64,000 nucleotides of DNA from Hymenopus coronatus (lineage: Eukaryota > Arthropoda > Insecta > Mantodea > Hymenopodidae). Positions 35,978 to 47,586 of this stretch are shown in pieces. Within the stretch, counting starts at the first letter, position 1. Every line of letters starts with the position of its first letter. The DNA lies in contig CM060881.1 in the NCBI GenBank assembly GCA_030762935.1, forward strand, positions 104,570,501 to 104,634,500, written 5' to 3'. Under the pieces are notes generated by a model. The model made no database searches, had not been told where the DNA came from, and worked only from the letters and a program-made list of their open reading frames with translations. The position numbers and the translations under genes are program-made.

Positions 35978-38021
35978 CGCGAGCTGTGTGTTTTTTTTTT
36001 CTTGTAACATGATTATATTCTAATTTCATTGCTGGATATTAAGATGATGCGTTTGTGAAGTTTGACAAAAAGTCTTAAAAATTAAAAAAATATATATTAT
36101 TTGACAAGAAACTATATTGTTTTTCTGTATTGGCGTTCTCTCACTACCTACTAACTGAAATTATAATTGGTCATGTGCATACTTAATAATAGACACGCCC
36201 AAATTTAAATTCTATTTCCTCGAAAACACGATGTAATTTCTTCCAAGTTTTTGTATTGTCTCTCAAAAGTGCTCATAATTTTTTTTCAAACAATGCTGCC
36301 ATTTAGAGAAGTAAATGATTGAATTTTGAAAAAAACAACAATTTTGTCGCCTACGAAAAGTAAAACTTTTCTCAACTTATAGGTTGATATAAAAATAAAG
36401 TATAACAGACCTATTTATAAACTCATTTATTGTAAACCTTTAATAATTTATGAGAATAGGTATAAAAATATATCACGTGGGTCATTTTTATTAGAAAAAT
36501 GAATTTAGACAGAATAATGCATTGTTTAAATGACCATAGTAGTTAGAAGTTTGACACATGAAGAAATATTATTGTTGTTGTGTAGTAAACCGGTATATAT
36601 TACATTCAAGTAACTTACATACTATGCATTTCCCAAATTTCACAAATGCATCACCTTAATATGTGGTTTGCAGAAACCTATAAACTGTTATACACACTTT
36701 AGTCATAAATCTTAAAACTATTCGAGGCTTTGATCATAGAGGTGTGACATTAGCAAATCAATAAATTTACAAGCAACGCAAAACAATTGAGTCCATAGTT
36801 TCCTCATAATTCACCACGAGGACTAATATATCTTACCATTGTTGTTCTTATTAGTATCATCATCATTATAACATTGAAAAAGAGAACAAGAAGATATATT
36901 ATATTAAAGTTTTATAAAACAATGAATTGCCCATTACATCCCATGGAGACAAGATTTGGACCATAGATAGGAATGATAAAAGAAGAAATTTGAAACAGCT
37001 GAAATGAAATTTTTGGAAATTTTTAGGCGGGTTGTACTCTTAAAGTTCACATTCAGAATGAAAAAACAAGGGAAAGGTTAAAAGTATGTTTTAATTATAA
37101 AACATTATTATGAAAGGAAATGAAAGGACTATATGTTTGGAACGCCAAAAAAAAGTCTGACAAAAAAGGTCTTGTAAACCACAAGATGCTGATAAGTTTC
37201 CTTATGAGCCAAAATGGCCTATTTGGCATATCTTTACAGTTGAGATAAATACATTTTCGTGTGAATAGAATAGAGCTATCAGCTAATATAAAAAGCTATT
37301 TATAGATATTTCTAAACTTAAGTATGAATGCGGTTGCCAGCAAATTGAATTTTCGTACACCAACTACTATAGAGATTCTTATCTGTAAGTTTATTTAGAG
37401 GAAGGACTGGACATCTTAGTTTCAATGTTTCTTCTTTCGTAATCACGTAGGACACTCGTAAAAACGTTGTCATTCGAATCGTCCTATCCAAAATGAGGAA
37501 AAGATTATATCTGTAGTGAAGAACTAAACCTGATCCATGAAACAAGTGAGCAAGTACTCTATTATGTTACGAGAGAAATGCTAAGAAGCCGTATGAAATT
37601 AGTATGCAGCATTAATCATAACAAGATTCCCTAACAAAATACCAGGGGTATAAAATGCATATATTTGTACTGGTGATTGAGGACACTGTAATGAGCAATA
37701 TTAAATCAATATTTACTTCATTTGAAAACTAATAATTTTAGTTATTAAGAGAAGTGTTTTATTTCAGATTGGTACTAATTACAAGTAGGCGTGAAACGGC
37801 CTTCACCGAGAAAGCCAGTCGCGATTGTTGAGAGACATAACATAAGTGGGCAGGCCTCACGATAGCGATTGTTCTAGGTCACTTGCAGGAAACTAATAAC
37901 AAATGGAGATATCAGTTATGTAAGATTGTAGTAAATTCTTTCCGAATGAAGGGAACTTCACTTGCAATTACCAATAAAATCAAGATATGCATTGCAACTG
38001 TGGTGAAAATGATTTAATATA
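35978..38021. other. Unassigned AT-rich DNA, 2 kb
   Basis: The longest stretch with nothing assignable in the middle of the window; only short open frames (for example 37318-37545 minus, 75 codons, unrecognised). Confidence 0.4.
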
Positions 38022-38335
38022 TGGTATTTTACTTAAAATCTTTAGAGTATTTTTAAAAAAAAAAGGATTTCAAAACATGTTCCATATAAGGTGTAGTAGT
38101 GATGGGGAATTATGTTTAAAATCTTCGTGTTGCGTCTTTGGAAATGCTGAACTCAAATTCCAACAATGGTATTCATCGATGTTTTTTGTTTGAGTTATGA
38201 CATTCACAGACACACAACATACACACATTAGAGACGCACATTGACCTTTTTATATTTTCGTTTGTTTGTATCGAGCAGTCCTAAAAACATACTTCGGTGA
38301 AATCTCTGTATTAATTTTTAGTTAGAACGCAAAAG
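38022..38335 (-). repeat. E1 element, 5' third
   Basis: Retains AAAATCTTCGTGTTGCG, TTTGAGTTATGACATTCACA, the CA tract and TCGGTGAAATCTCTGTAT; the terminus is degraded. Confidence 0.75.
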
Positions 38336-38345
38336 TTCCTCCAAT

Positions 38346-38565
38346 TGCTATACCAGGAGACCCAACTGACCTGTATTTCACAAATGCTAATATCCCTTAG
38401 TGCATTAAAAGAGTTGAAGAACTAAACGGAGCTATTTCAAATTAAAATCCGCCAGTGTAGAACTGGCAATAGGGCCTTCTTGCTGTTAGTGGAGACGGTG
38501 AGGGGTTGTGCTCATTGTGAGGGTAAAACGAATGCCGCTCTCGCCAGTTCTAACACCTTGTGAAA
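38346..38565 (+). repeat. Rep-D element, uninterrupted copy
   Basis: Second copy of the repeat at 22014-22740 without the SINE insertion; together they give the empty and filled site. Confidence 0.75.
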
Positions 38566-39065
38566 TGGCTTTATAATTTATAGTATACCAAATAACAATA
38601 TACTTAGCTAGTTACTAAGATGTAAGCTGGATCTATTTTATTTGTAGTTATTTTGAGATTATTCTTTATTTTCTTATTCATGGATTTTCTTTAGACTTTC
38701 TCTAACCACTACAGCTTCGCATAAATGCTTTTATAAAGCGTAGTATAGGTCGTGAGATGACACTCGAACAAATCTTGCACATAGGGGAAGTTTCTTTCCT
38801 CTCCCTCTCCTCTTTGCGAATCACAACAGCGTGCAGTGTTAAACAATTGCAGTTCACATGAAAGTAGTTGTTGGCATTTATTCAAAGTTATAGCGAAATC
38901 ACTTTGTTCGCTATAAAGCTAATTTGTATTCATTTATAATGTCATTAGCAATAAATAGAGCGTGAGACGGAGTATTTAGCTTGCAGCAATGTCAATATAT
39001 TTATTTTTGGTTGCGCTCCAGCTTAGCACTAATGAGTTGACAACCATGAACATAGCCAAACAATA
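38566..39065. other. Unassigned AT-rich DNA
   Basis: No supported feature. Confidence 0.35.
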
Positions 39066-39765
39066 AGCAAAAGATAAAGATAAGTTTATTTGCCAGAACA
39101 AAGTACATTGTGTAGCAACGTCAAATACAAGTAAGATCAAAAACAATTGGCAGTATTATAAAATTCATCCAGACAATAAATTGGATTTATAATCAAAGTG
39201 CGCTTCACTGACCTCTTAAAAGATTCAATGGTGAGAGCTTTGGTGCTATTACTGAGTTAGTTAAATAGATTTAATGATAATATTTCAAAAGAATTTTGTA
39301 TCTTACTATATTTACATTCATTTATGTAAATATTGGAACTAGTTCTGGTGTGATGAAGATGGATTTCGGAACATAGATTGTATTTATGACTATTTTTCTT
39401 AGCAAATAAGAGGCAGTGGAACACAGGCAATGAAGTCAAAGCTAAAACACCCAACTTAACAAATAAAGGTTTACAACGAGTTCTGGGGACTACACCTCAT
39501 AAAATTCGAATTGTCTGTTTCTGTAATAAAAGTATCTTTTTAGCTAAAGCATGGTTCCCCCAAAATAAGATACGATAACTCCAATGGCTATTGATTTGTC
39601 CATAAATAACTCATAAATAAAATATGGGAACACACATGATTTTTTAAAACACGTAACACAAACGTACTTCTGCTTACTTTGTTGGCGATATAGTTAATAT
39701 GTGAACGCCAACCTAGACCAGGTATTACTGTATACACCCCGTGTTTTTACAGCTACTCAATTATT
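39066..39765 (-). pseudogene. LINE C-terminal relic
   Basis: The minus strand encodes the end of a non-LTR retrotransposon ORF2. From 5' to 3' on that strand: VHINYIANKVSRSTFVLRVL (39720-39640 region; cf. the 'hI..i..K..k...vLR.lk' stretch of LINE proteins), then after frame breaks VLALTSLPVFHCLLFAKKNS, NLCSEIHLHHTRTSSNIYIN and SKIQNSFEILSLNLFN. A 3' end with AATAAACTTATCTTTATC tandem hexamers at 39066-39090 is typical of CR1/L2-like LINEs, which end in short tandem repeats. Several frameshifts make it dead. Less than 250 codons of the usual ~900 remain. Confidence 0.75.
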
Positions 39766-40226
39766 TGCATAAACACTAAAGAACGCCGAACTAAAACTAC
39801 GCTAGAATATTTCACTCCTTCATGGACAGAAACGTTATGGCTTCTGTGCATATATGTTGGCGCAACTTCTTCCACCATCAGCCCTTCAAGTAGACTTGAT
39901 CCCTTACGTTATTTGTGCAGGATAAGTCTGGCTAACCTAATCAAGATGGATTTGGTTAATGCTTATCGTAAGCCTATATTGCTATAGTTGCTATAATTGA
40001 GGGTATTTGGGTAAAAAAGCATATCTTTTCTAAATTAATATGATGCAAACCATTTCAAACCTGTCGGTGTTTAGCGGCTGAACGTTACCTTCGCAAATGT
40101 GGGCACGATCTTACTGGATACGAAAACAATGCTCTATGAATGCAGACATTATGTCTACCATCCCAGCAAAAGGTAATAAGAAAACATAATCTGGTCTTAT
40201 CAGTTATCAAGCATTAGCTTAAAATT

Positions 40227-40230
<4 letters not shown>
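39766..40230. other. Unassigned
   Basis: No supported feature. Confidence 0.35.

Positions 40231-40275
<45 letters not shown>
40231..40275. repeat. (AT)n microsatellite
   Basis: About 45 bases of uninterrupted AT dinucleotides directly before a LINE fragment. Confidence 0.95.
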
Positions 40276-40278
<3 letters not shown>

Positions 40279-40279
40279 G

Positions 40280-41055
40280 GGAAATCTTAGAGAATTAGGG
40301 AGAAATTGTCAGGAATGGAGATCACAGAGGAGAGCCCTTTTTGATGACACTATTGTATCCGGATGATCAAGTAATTATAGCTAGTGAAGAGTATGATGTT
40401 GAGTAAATGCTGAGGAAATTGAAGGATACTTATAATAAATGGGGCAACAATATAAACAGAGTGAAAAAGAATACTGGAAAGTCTGGGAACAAGAAGACAT
40501 AGAACTGTATTTTCGGAACATCAAGAAACATAATGGGTTTAAATATCTGGGAGGCACTATATCAGCCGAGGGAACAAGCCATAAAGGCATTCAAAATCAA
40601 CTACAGCAAAGAAAAGAGACCTATTTATCTTTTAAGTAGACTGATATAGTAAAAAAATGAAACTGAATTCAAAGATGAGGACTTAAAATGCTATCCGGGA
40701 AAATTGCAATTTAAATAGTGGAAATGGACTCCCTAAGAAGGCACAGTAGAATACCTAAATTACAACATGCACCTAATGCAAAAATTCGATGAAGAACTTG
40801 AAGGAGTTTTATAAATGCTGCGGATATAAACTATGTAGCTATTATAGGATGGTTGTATAAAAAGAATGGAAAGGAAAAGTTGACAAAAATATCCTTAAAT
40901 TGTAATCCATGGAATAGAAGAAGGAGAGGAAAATCTACAATACAATAAAGAAAAGGAATTGGAATGACTATGCACCATAGGACTATTTCAAGCAGAATTG
41001 TACAAATAAAATTGAAATGCGAGATGTGGCAAAAGATTTAAAATTGTGATTCTCT
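40280..41055 (+). pseudogene. Second LINE relic, RT C-terminal part
   Basis: Begins within the RT palm. One frame gives LLYPDDQVIIASEEYDVE, matching the Y-A-D-D-Q catalytic box with A replaced by P, then a stop and MLRKLKDTYNKWG. Frame 40439-40639 continues with GFKYLGGTISAEGTSHKGIQ, the 'KYLG..is..G....ei..Ri' motif after the RT palm. Later frames give VEMDSLRRHSRI and NPWNRRRRGKSTIQ, like the 'RRGRP...W' tail of such elements. Frame changes and stops show it is dead. It is a different lineage from the LINE at 31020-33016. Confidence 0.8.
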
Positions 41056-41454
41056 ACAGTAAACCCATGGCGAACGGCCGGTAGATTTGAAGTGATGCTG
41101 TAATGCAGTTGGACCTAGAGAAACTTAAGGATGTACGTAATATTGATTATTTTTGAAATGCTTAATGCTACGAAATAAGTTATTTCACATAAACTCTGTA
41201 TCTGAATAGAAAGTATGTGTGTTATACTAAGATTCTACTGTCTACCATTTTAAAATTCGTTCAGAATGATTTCTCCTATAGTTAAGAAAATAATACCTTA
41301 AGGCCCACAATGATGCATAATGATTATTTTTAACCATATATTAGTCCACCTATATATTAATGTGTGCTGGGGGTACAATTAATAAGTTAATAATAACCTT
41401 CTTATGTAAAACTAAACTTTATTTCTAGCAAGAGGAAAGTAAAGTGTGAACAAT
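41056..41454. other. Unassigned AT-rich DNA
   Basis: No supported feature. Confidence 0.35.
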
Positions 41455-41872
41455 TCAGCATGTGTGTCTCTTGTGAAAAAGTCCTGAATGTTCTGCAAAC
41501 AACTATTCCTACAAAAGATTAATATTTTATCTATAGAATGCTAATCAAGATAAACAGTATTATTACTTAGTTCATTCAAAGTATAATGGGAATAATTAAA
41601 TCACTAGACCAAATCGACAGTCAAATCCTTCAAAAGCTGACGCAATGCAATTGTCATTGAAATACCGTTTTCTTTCCATGGCCGGAGTACAAAAGTGGCA
41701 TTTGAAACGGATGAGGGCTTTCTTTTGAGAAAGGTTTTAGTCTTTGAAACCAATAACAGGAAATATCTCTGAAACGGCTAACTCTACAAAAAATGTGTCT
41801 TAACCAGATCTACATTTTTCGTGGAGTAGGTTTTTAGCTATTTCTTACTGTTTTACGTTCAAAAGGGAAAAG
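41455..41872 (-). repeat. E1 half element, left arm of inverted pair
   Basis: 3' half of E1 on the minus strand: GCTAATCAAGATAAACAG, ACCAATAACAGGAAATATCT and CAGATCTACATTTTTCGTGG. It meets a plus-strand copy at 41873. Confidence 0.75.
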
Positions 41873-42495
41873 TACGTTAAATATAAATCTATTTAAGTTC
41901 ATCTTCAAAGAATCCGACCCAAGATTTTAAAAACTTCCACCACTACATGCAATACTTTTTGAAAATGTTGAATTTCTCAAAACGGCTCAAATATTTTGAT
42001 TGAAATACCATATGTTAAAAATTTTCTTCGACAAACAAAATTTATATTTTGATTTTTCTGGGCATAGCCTCTGAAGTTCTCTTCATTCTGGATGTCTTTT
42101 GTACATGTGGTAAATAGTAAAAGGCGTTCAAAAAATTACTATACAAAACAGAGACAATTTATGTCCGATATTCCTCCGTTTCCAAGATATTCCTTATTGT
42201 TGGTTTCAATTTTTAGTTACTTAAAAGTATCTCAAACAGGAAATTTGTTTCGTTTCATATCTCTTTTGTTTTACTTCCAGGCACGTATAAAGAACCAAAT
42301 GTTAATTGTTTCTCATAATGAAAGCTTTTAAAGGGTTTGACCATCGCATTAGTTATTTTATTCCATTACTTCCCTTCTACTTATAATGAACTAAGTAAAA
42401 GGAAAGTTTTCCTATTGTTTATCTTGATTAGCATGAAGTACATAAAAGAATAATTTTTGCAGAATAAGTAGAGTGAATGGAACACATCAGAATTT
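41873..42495 (+). repeat. E1 half element, right arm of inverted pair
   Basis: Plus-strand E1 3' two-thirds, from the CCGACCCAAGATTTTAA block to GAATGGAACACATCAG. Its last ~400 bases are complementary to the left arm, so both outer ends of 41455-42495 are E1 3' ends. Confidence 0.78.
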
Positions 42496-42984
42496 TATCC
42501 TAAGGATGCTTGAATTTGATACAGATATTTACAAGGCCTTGTAGGTATTAAGTTAATAACGCATTCTGCAGTGAAGCACTTCGTGTAAAGCACGCACTAC
42601 AATCTTCAGTTGCTTCTTGAAAGCGGATGTAACCATATCGCTTTTCTCGACCAAATACCCATCTTTATGTTGACGTTTAAGGTAATTAATTTTGATATAT
42701 TTTCAGCATCCTACTCTTAATCCTCTTAATTATACAAAGAGTGTCTTCCTTGCAGTGAGCTGTAAAATCTGAAATTACAGAGTCTAATTAGCTTTTACTC
42801 TAATTTATGTCAAGCAGTGACAAACTTCCTTGCTGTTTAGTTTCCATTCGGATAAGGAGTACAACATTATAAGCTAAACTACAAGCGATGTTTACTGATA
42901 TTCTAATAAACGTACGAGGCGAGCTTCTAGGCAGAGTCGAAGCTCCCTCTAATACCAGAGAGGTTGTCCTCCGTGGTATTTTTC
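42496..42984. other. Unassigned
   Basis: No supported feature. Confidence 0.35.
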
Positions 42985-44058
42985 AATGTACATAGTGGAT
43001 AGAGAATGGACATTCTCTATTGACCACTCGCCTCTCACCTAGACGATCCCAAGCGACCACATGCGAGATTTGTGGTCGATAAAGCTGCACTGGGGCGGGT
43101 TTGCTTCGGGATCTCCGGTTGCCATCGCATTCCACCGGTACTCCATCTTCATTCATGAATCATCAGTGTCACCGCCTGCGGTGCCATAAGTAGTTAAAGC
43201 GGGCGTTAAACACTACCCACTCTCTATTGTATTACACCCAAAAATTCGTTACCGAGATTTCACCGGAAATACGAGCTTTTTAGGATACCCTGAATCCAAA
43301 GCATTTTTGAAAACAGGTCCATGTGTGTGTTTGTGTGTTTGTTGACAGCAAAATCAAAAAGACGGTTAAATATCAAACTTGGTAGTTAAGTTTTGTATCT
43401 TCCAAGGATACGACACAAAGATTTTCAAGAAAATTCCCTACCCCTAACTACCCTTTATATGGAAAAATTTCCGAAAATTTTGTTTTTCTTAAAAATTGCT
43501 CTAACGAATTTGGTTAAAATACCACATATTAAAGTCACTTCCATTATAAATAAAATGTATATCTTGAAGTTTTTGGGAATAGCTTCTGAAGACCTGTTTA
43601 TTATGGATAAACTGTGCTGAATTTTGCATAACTAGCAAACCGTAAAATATAGGCAAAAACTTACTACACAAAAATACTCTTAAAATACACAATTTATGTC
43701 AAATACATGTTTTCGTAGATTTTACCGTTTTAGAGATATTCCTTGTTATTAGTTTCAATTGTAAAGTAGTTATACTTTCCTCAGACAGGAAGTGCCCGGT
43801 TTTCTTTTGTTCTACTCCTGACCAAGCAAAGAAGCGATTTGTAATGACAATCTCATAACGAGCTTTTAAAACATTTGACTATCACTTTAGTATAGCGTAT
43901 TATTTTAGTTCCCTTCTACTTATAAGGAACTAAGTAATAAGAACATTCTGCTAATGTTTATCTCCATTAGTATTGTGTAGAAAGAAAAATAATCTTTGTG
44001 AGAAGTTTGTTTTAAGAGCAGCTAGAGAAAGCCATGTGAGTGTAACACTTCAGATTGT
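42985..44058 (+). repeat. E1 element with nested SINE-1
   Basis: Hairpin remnant TGTACATAGTGGATAGAGAA, then a SINE, then E1 resumes with ACCGAGATTTCACCGGAAAT at 43251 and ends with AGCTAGAGAAAGCCATGTGA, the variant 3' end also seen at 8850. Confidence 0.82.
43023..43217 (+). mobile_element. SINE-1, 5' truncated, nested in E1
   Basis: Starts within the tRNA-like head (CCACTCGCCTCTCACCTAGA), with part of the B box deleted, and ends GGCGTTAAACACTACC. Flanks CATTCTCTATTG (43011-43022) and CACTCTCTATTG (43218-43229) form a 12 bp target duplication. Confidence 0.88.
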
Positions 44059-44394
44059 TCCAATAGTGGATAGATCTCTAACGCACGTCAACTACGAAGT
44101 GAGTACTACCGAAAAACCTCGGTCGGGCCGCCTGCAATCTAGATGTTCCAGCTAGCTATCCAGGCTGGTAATGAAGAACACTGAGGCTTCTCATAGGTCC
44201 ACCTAGGCATTACTGCCCAGGCATTCCCTATCTCTCAAGGTCTCAGGAACCACTACCCTGCTGAGACCCACTCAATCTGAAAAACACCCTATTCGGCCTG
44301 ACGTACTTCTGGTCGCGTTCAAAAGTATTACCAATACCAGCGGTCCGAAACTGAACAGACCGGAACCTCCTCCTTAGGGAAATATCCTAGTACA
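44059..44394. other. GC-richer unassigned DNA
   Basis: More balanced composition than most of the window but no recognisable gene or repeat copy. Confidence 0.35.
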
Positions 44395-44500
44395 GTCTAG
44401 ATAAATGAGCGAGCTAGCTTTATGGTAAATTGTGGGGCTTCCAATAAAATAGGTTCCAAGTTCGATTCCAGGCGACCGCCCACTGGAACAATGGGATTTT
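44395..44500 (+). mobile_element. tRNA-like SINE head, single copy
   Basis: GAGCTAGCTTTATGGTAAAT (A-box-like) and AGGTTCCAAGTTCGATTCCA (B box) about 30 bases apart, followed by GGCGACCGCCCACTGG. Resembles a tRNA-derived retroposon head; end of the body cannot be set. Confidence 0.5.
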
Positions 44501-45318
44501 TGGTGTTTTTCCTTGTCGCCAAGCCGATGACAATGTGGTATATTCTATCACGATCGCTTTCCCCTCATTTCTTCTCATATCATTTCCCTTTCATTGTTCA
44601 GTTGTGCTTTAAAATACCGGGCAGATAGAGCAGTTACTTGCGCTAAAAATTATTCCCATGGACATCAGAGTGAGCTGCCTCGCCTGCTAAAATCCCTGCC
44701 CTGCCCTCCTGGGATTGCTCTCTATTGGTGCGCAGGTTTTCGAAATGAAATTGATAGGAACTTCTCTCTGAAGGCGTAACTGACTGGGGGACTAGGAAGA
44801 ACTTCCTCCCGTACCTCATTCCTACCTCCTGGGTGGTAACCATAATCAATTCATCATGGTGTCGCAGTGAACGATGTGCCCATTTCAAATTCCTACACAC
44901 TGTATCCCTACAGTCTAACTCAGGCATCACCAACGTTTCTGGTTGAGTAAAGAGAGCACCTTGCTCACTGCTAGATTTAATCACCCACTGTGCACTGCGT
45001 CATCTTCAGTGCAGTGGCGGTATGGAACATTTTGCGATTGAAATACGTATTCTACCGTTTCTAAGTTAATATACCTATTGTGGATTCATAATTGGTAGAA
45101 TAACTGCTCTATTATAATTTCTCTTACAATAATATTGACATTTTCGTGTGAATATACACATATTTTCATAGGTTTAATAGTTGTAAAATAAACATTTTCA
45201 AAATAATGATAATTATTTTACATAAAAGAAAAGTTGCTAAACGTTATTAATGTCATTGTAAATGCATTACAGCCCTAACAGTGTGGGAATTAATTTGTAA
45301 CGAAAACTTTCAGTGGGT
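44501..45318. other. Unassigned
   Basis: Minus frame 44643-44984 (113 codons) is unrecognised; the block 44640-45020 is GC-richer and may be a continuation of the SINE-like repeat or another old element. Confidence 0.35.
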
Positions 45319-45580
45319 ATGAACAGACTTCTTAGTAATAAAATGGTATTCAACACAGTTCGGGAAAAAAAGACTGTCACATTTAAAAGAGAAACTGTGA
45401 GCAGATCTCTTGATAATTAACTGTTGTCTAACACAATTAAAATTACTCATTTACAGCAGTGAATATGAACAAGTCTGTTGATAATTTATATCTAATGCAA
45501 TTAAATATAAACTCCCCATTCATAGTAATATAATGCACAGAAATCTTGGCAATTATATGGTGTATAACACAATGCAAGCA
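45319..45580 (+). repeat. Degenerate ~70 bp tandem repeat
   Basis: Four diverged units start near 45319, 45398, 45467 and 45534. Shared pattern: GARCARRTCTSTTGATAATT followed by an AACACAATT-like end. A related fragment is at 48048-48090, beyond the Crypton relic. Confidence 0.6.
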
Positions 45581-46487
45581 AACTATATTGTCCTTAATAG
45601 TTGAGACATTAAAAAGTAGCTGAAAATTTGCCATGTGAGGAGGTTTCCCTTTTTACGGTTTTCAAAAAATTATTTACTTATTAATGCATTTTCTTGCCCC
45701 ATGTTGGGTGCCTTTTGTGGCGGATCTAGGCGAGGGTGTAGGAAGGGAAGGTGATTGAATAAATATTTTGCTTCAGCTGATTGGAGTCCCAGAGATGTAA
45801 TTGCTTAGAATGAAACAAACCTTTGCTTACACAAAGTTTTATTGTGAATGTCTCACCTTCATAATCAAATTCGCCGTCACCTCGTGATACTCATTGCCAT
45901 GCACATAGATATTCTGTTTGAGTCCGAATTTAGTCTTTTCATGATATTCTTGAACTTGGTTAACCCTTAGCTATTTCCCGAGCAATTCATTACTCTTTTG
46001 GAATTACCATGTAGTCATCTTCACCCTAATTTCACCCCTCTGGCATCAAGACACGCCCAGACATCTAGCCAACATTAATGAGCCATTTTCCTGCCTCCCT
46101 TTTGCAATCTTAAAGAAAGTAGATCGCATGGTCATAAATCCAGCCGTCGAGTTTTGTATAATTTCATGGCTTTATTCTATGCTCTGTTAGTAATGTTATA
46201 CTATTTAAATAGAGTAAAGTTTTATTAATGAGTGGGTCGAGCTAGATCACGACCGCAGGAAATGTTATCTAAGACTCACACGTTAATAAAGCTACTTTTG
46301 CAAAGTTGAATACAATACTTTATCTTCGTATATTTAAGGAAATGTGTTTAAATGTAGGAAATAATTGTAATAAGGCTTATAAAATCTTATATCAGTGAAC
46401 AATTTTAATTCCATTATTATCATGTCGTAAATTTGGCTATGGTAATTATTGTAATTAAATGAAATCAATAAATCGCCATTTTCGATA
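45581..46487. other. Unassigned AT-rich DNA
   Basis: No supported feature immediately upstream of the Crypton relic; its 5' terminus may lie here. Confidence 0.4.
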
Positions 46488-47586
46488 ATGGATGTTAAAA
46501 TTATGGCTGATTTTTACCTTTTAGAGGACACTGAAGTATCGGCAATTGGCGTCACTAAAGGATTATTGCCGGAAAAGTCAACATATAAAGCAACATAAAG
46601 TCGTTTTAAAGAATGGATTTTAAAGAAAAGGGTAGAAGACATCACGGAAAAAAGTATTATTGGATTACTTTTCGAATTACCACAACGTCTGAAGCCTTCC
46701 AGTAGGTGGTCAGTGTATTCTATGCTTAAATTAACGCTTATGATTTATGATGATTTAGAAATACTTACATATATTAAGCTGGGACCCTTTTGAAGAGAAA
46801 ATCTACTGGTTTTGTTCCAAAAAATTAAGCATATTGAACAGAGCTGAAGCATCTCCTTTTCTTCAATGACAGATACCAGATGATCAAACTAAGTTGCCAC
46901 TCATTATTATTATTATTATTAGTAGTAGTAGTAGTAGTAGTATTAATATTATTATTATCATTATTTATATACAATTCACTTGGGGTTTCTAGTAAATTTG
47001 TATGCAAGTAAAATTGCTACATATTTTCCTTGTTGCAGTTTTCTCCTATTTTTGGGATTGCTGGCTTTTGTAGGCAAGATGAGTTATAATACAATCTAAA
47101 TTCAAACGATGTTGGATCTACATTGATTGTGAAAATTCCTTTAACAAAGACACATGTACCAAGATGTTTTGTAGTTAGTGGTAAATTTAGTCGGTTTGTT
47201 TACTTGCTATATACCGGAAATACGAAGAACTTCGATTACTCATTAACAATAATAACATAATTTTGTGTTTTATCGCAATGGAAAATGTGGTTGCTAAGTA
47301 GTGGGTTATAAATATGATTGGAAAAATTCCGGGCCAGATTGCTGAGAATTTACAATTAGAAAATCCAAAGTCGTTTACCGGACACTGTATGAGACGTTCA
47401 TTTGTCTCTCTTCTAGCAGATAACGGGGCGGATATACTAACATACAAGAGACACGGAAGTTGGAAGTCGAGCAGTATAGCGGAAAGTTATATTGAATACA
47501 AGAAAAGTGTTGCAAGTCGCATTGTTATTAAAAATAAATCAAAGTATGCAGAATCTGGTGTTAGCAGTGTAAAAATAATGAGTTGA
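46488..47586 (+). pseudogene. Crypton-type tyrosine recombinase relic
   Basis: Coding remains of a tyrosine recombinase of the Crypton/ZMYM-related kind. From the ATG at 46488 the frame gives a helical core-binding domain: RFKEWILKKRVEDITEKSII and QRLKPSSRWSVYSMLK, then after a frame change KRKSTGFVPK. The catalytic domain follows: SPIFGIAGFCRQDEL (first catalytic Arg) near 47045-47090, a stop, then STLIVKIPLTKTHVPRCFVV. The open frame from 47314 has GHCMRRS (His24 to Arg27), YKRHGSWKSS (His47, Trp50) and ESYIEY with the nucleophile-position Tyr59 (about 47488). So the R, H-x-x-R, H/W and Y residues are all visible, but stops at 46596 and 47088, frame changes and an (ATT)/(AGT) run at 46900-46965 break it. 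A CCTTGTTGCAG just before the catalytic part resembles a 3' splice site. It would have cut and rejoined DNA for transposition. Confidence 0.85.
46900..46967. repeat. (ATT)n/(AGT)n microsatellite
   Basis: Trinucleotide run inside the gap between the two halves of the recombinase relic. Confidence 0.9.

Noticed and set aside
39060..39090. Tandem AAAGAT run as a simple microsatellite
   Set aside because: Its position exactly at the 3' end of a LINE fragment fits the terminal tandem repeats of CR1/L2-like elements better.
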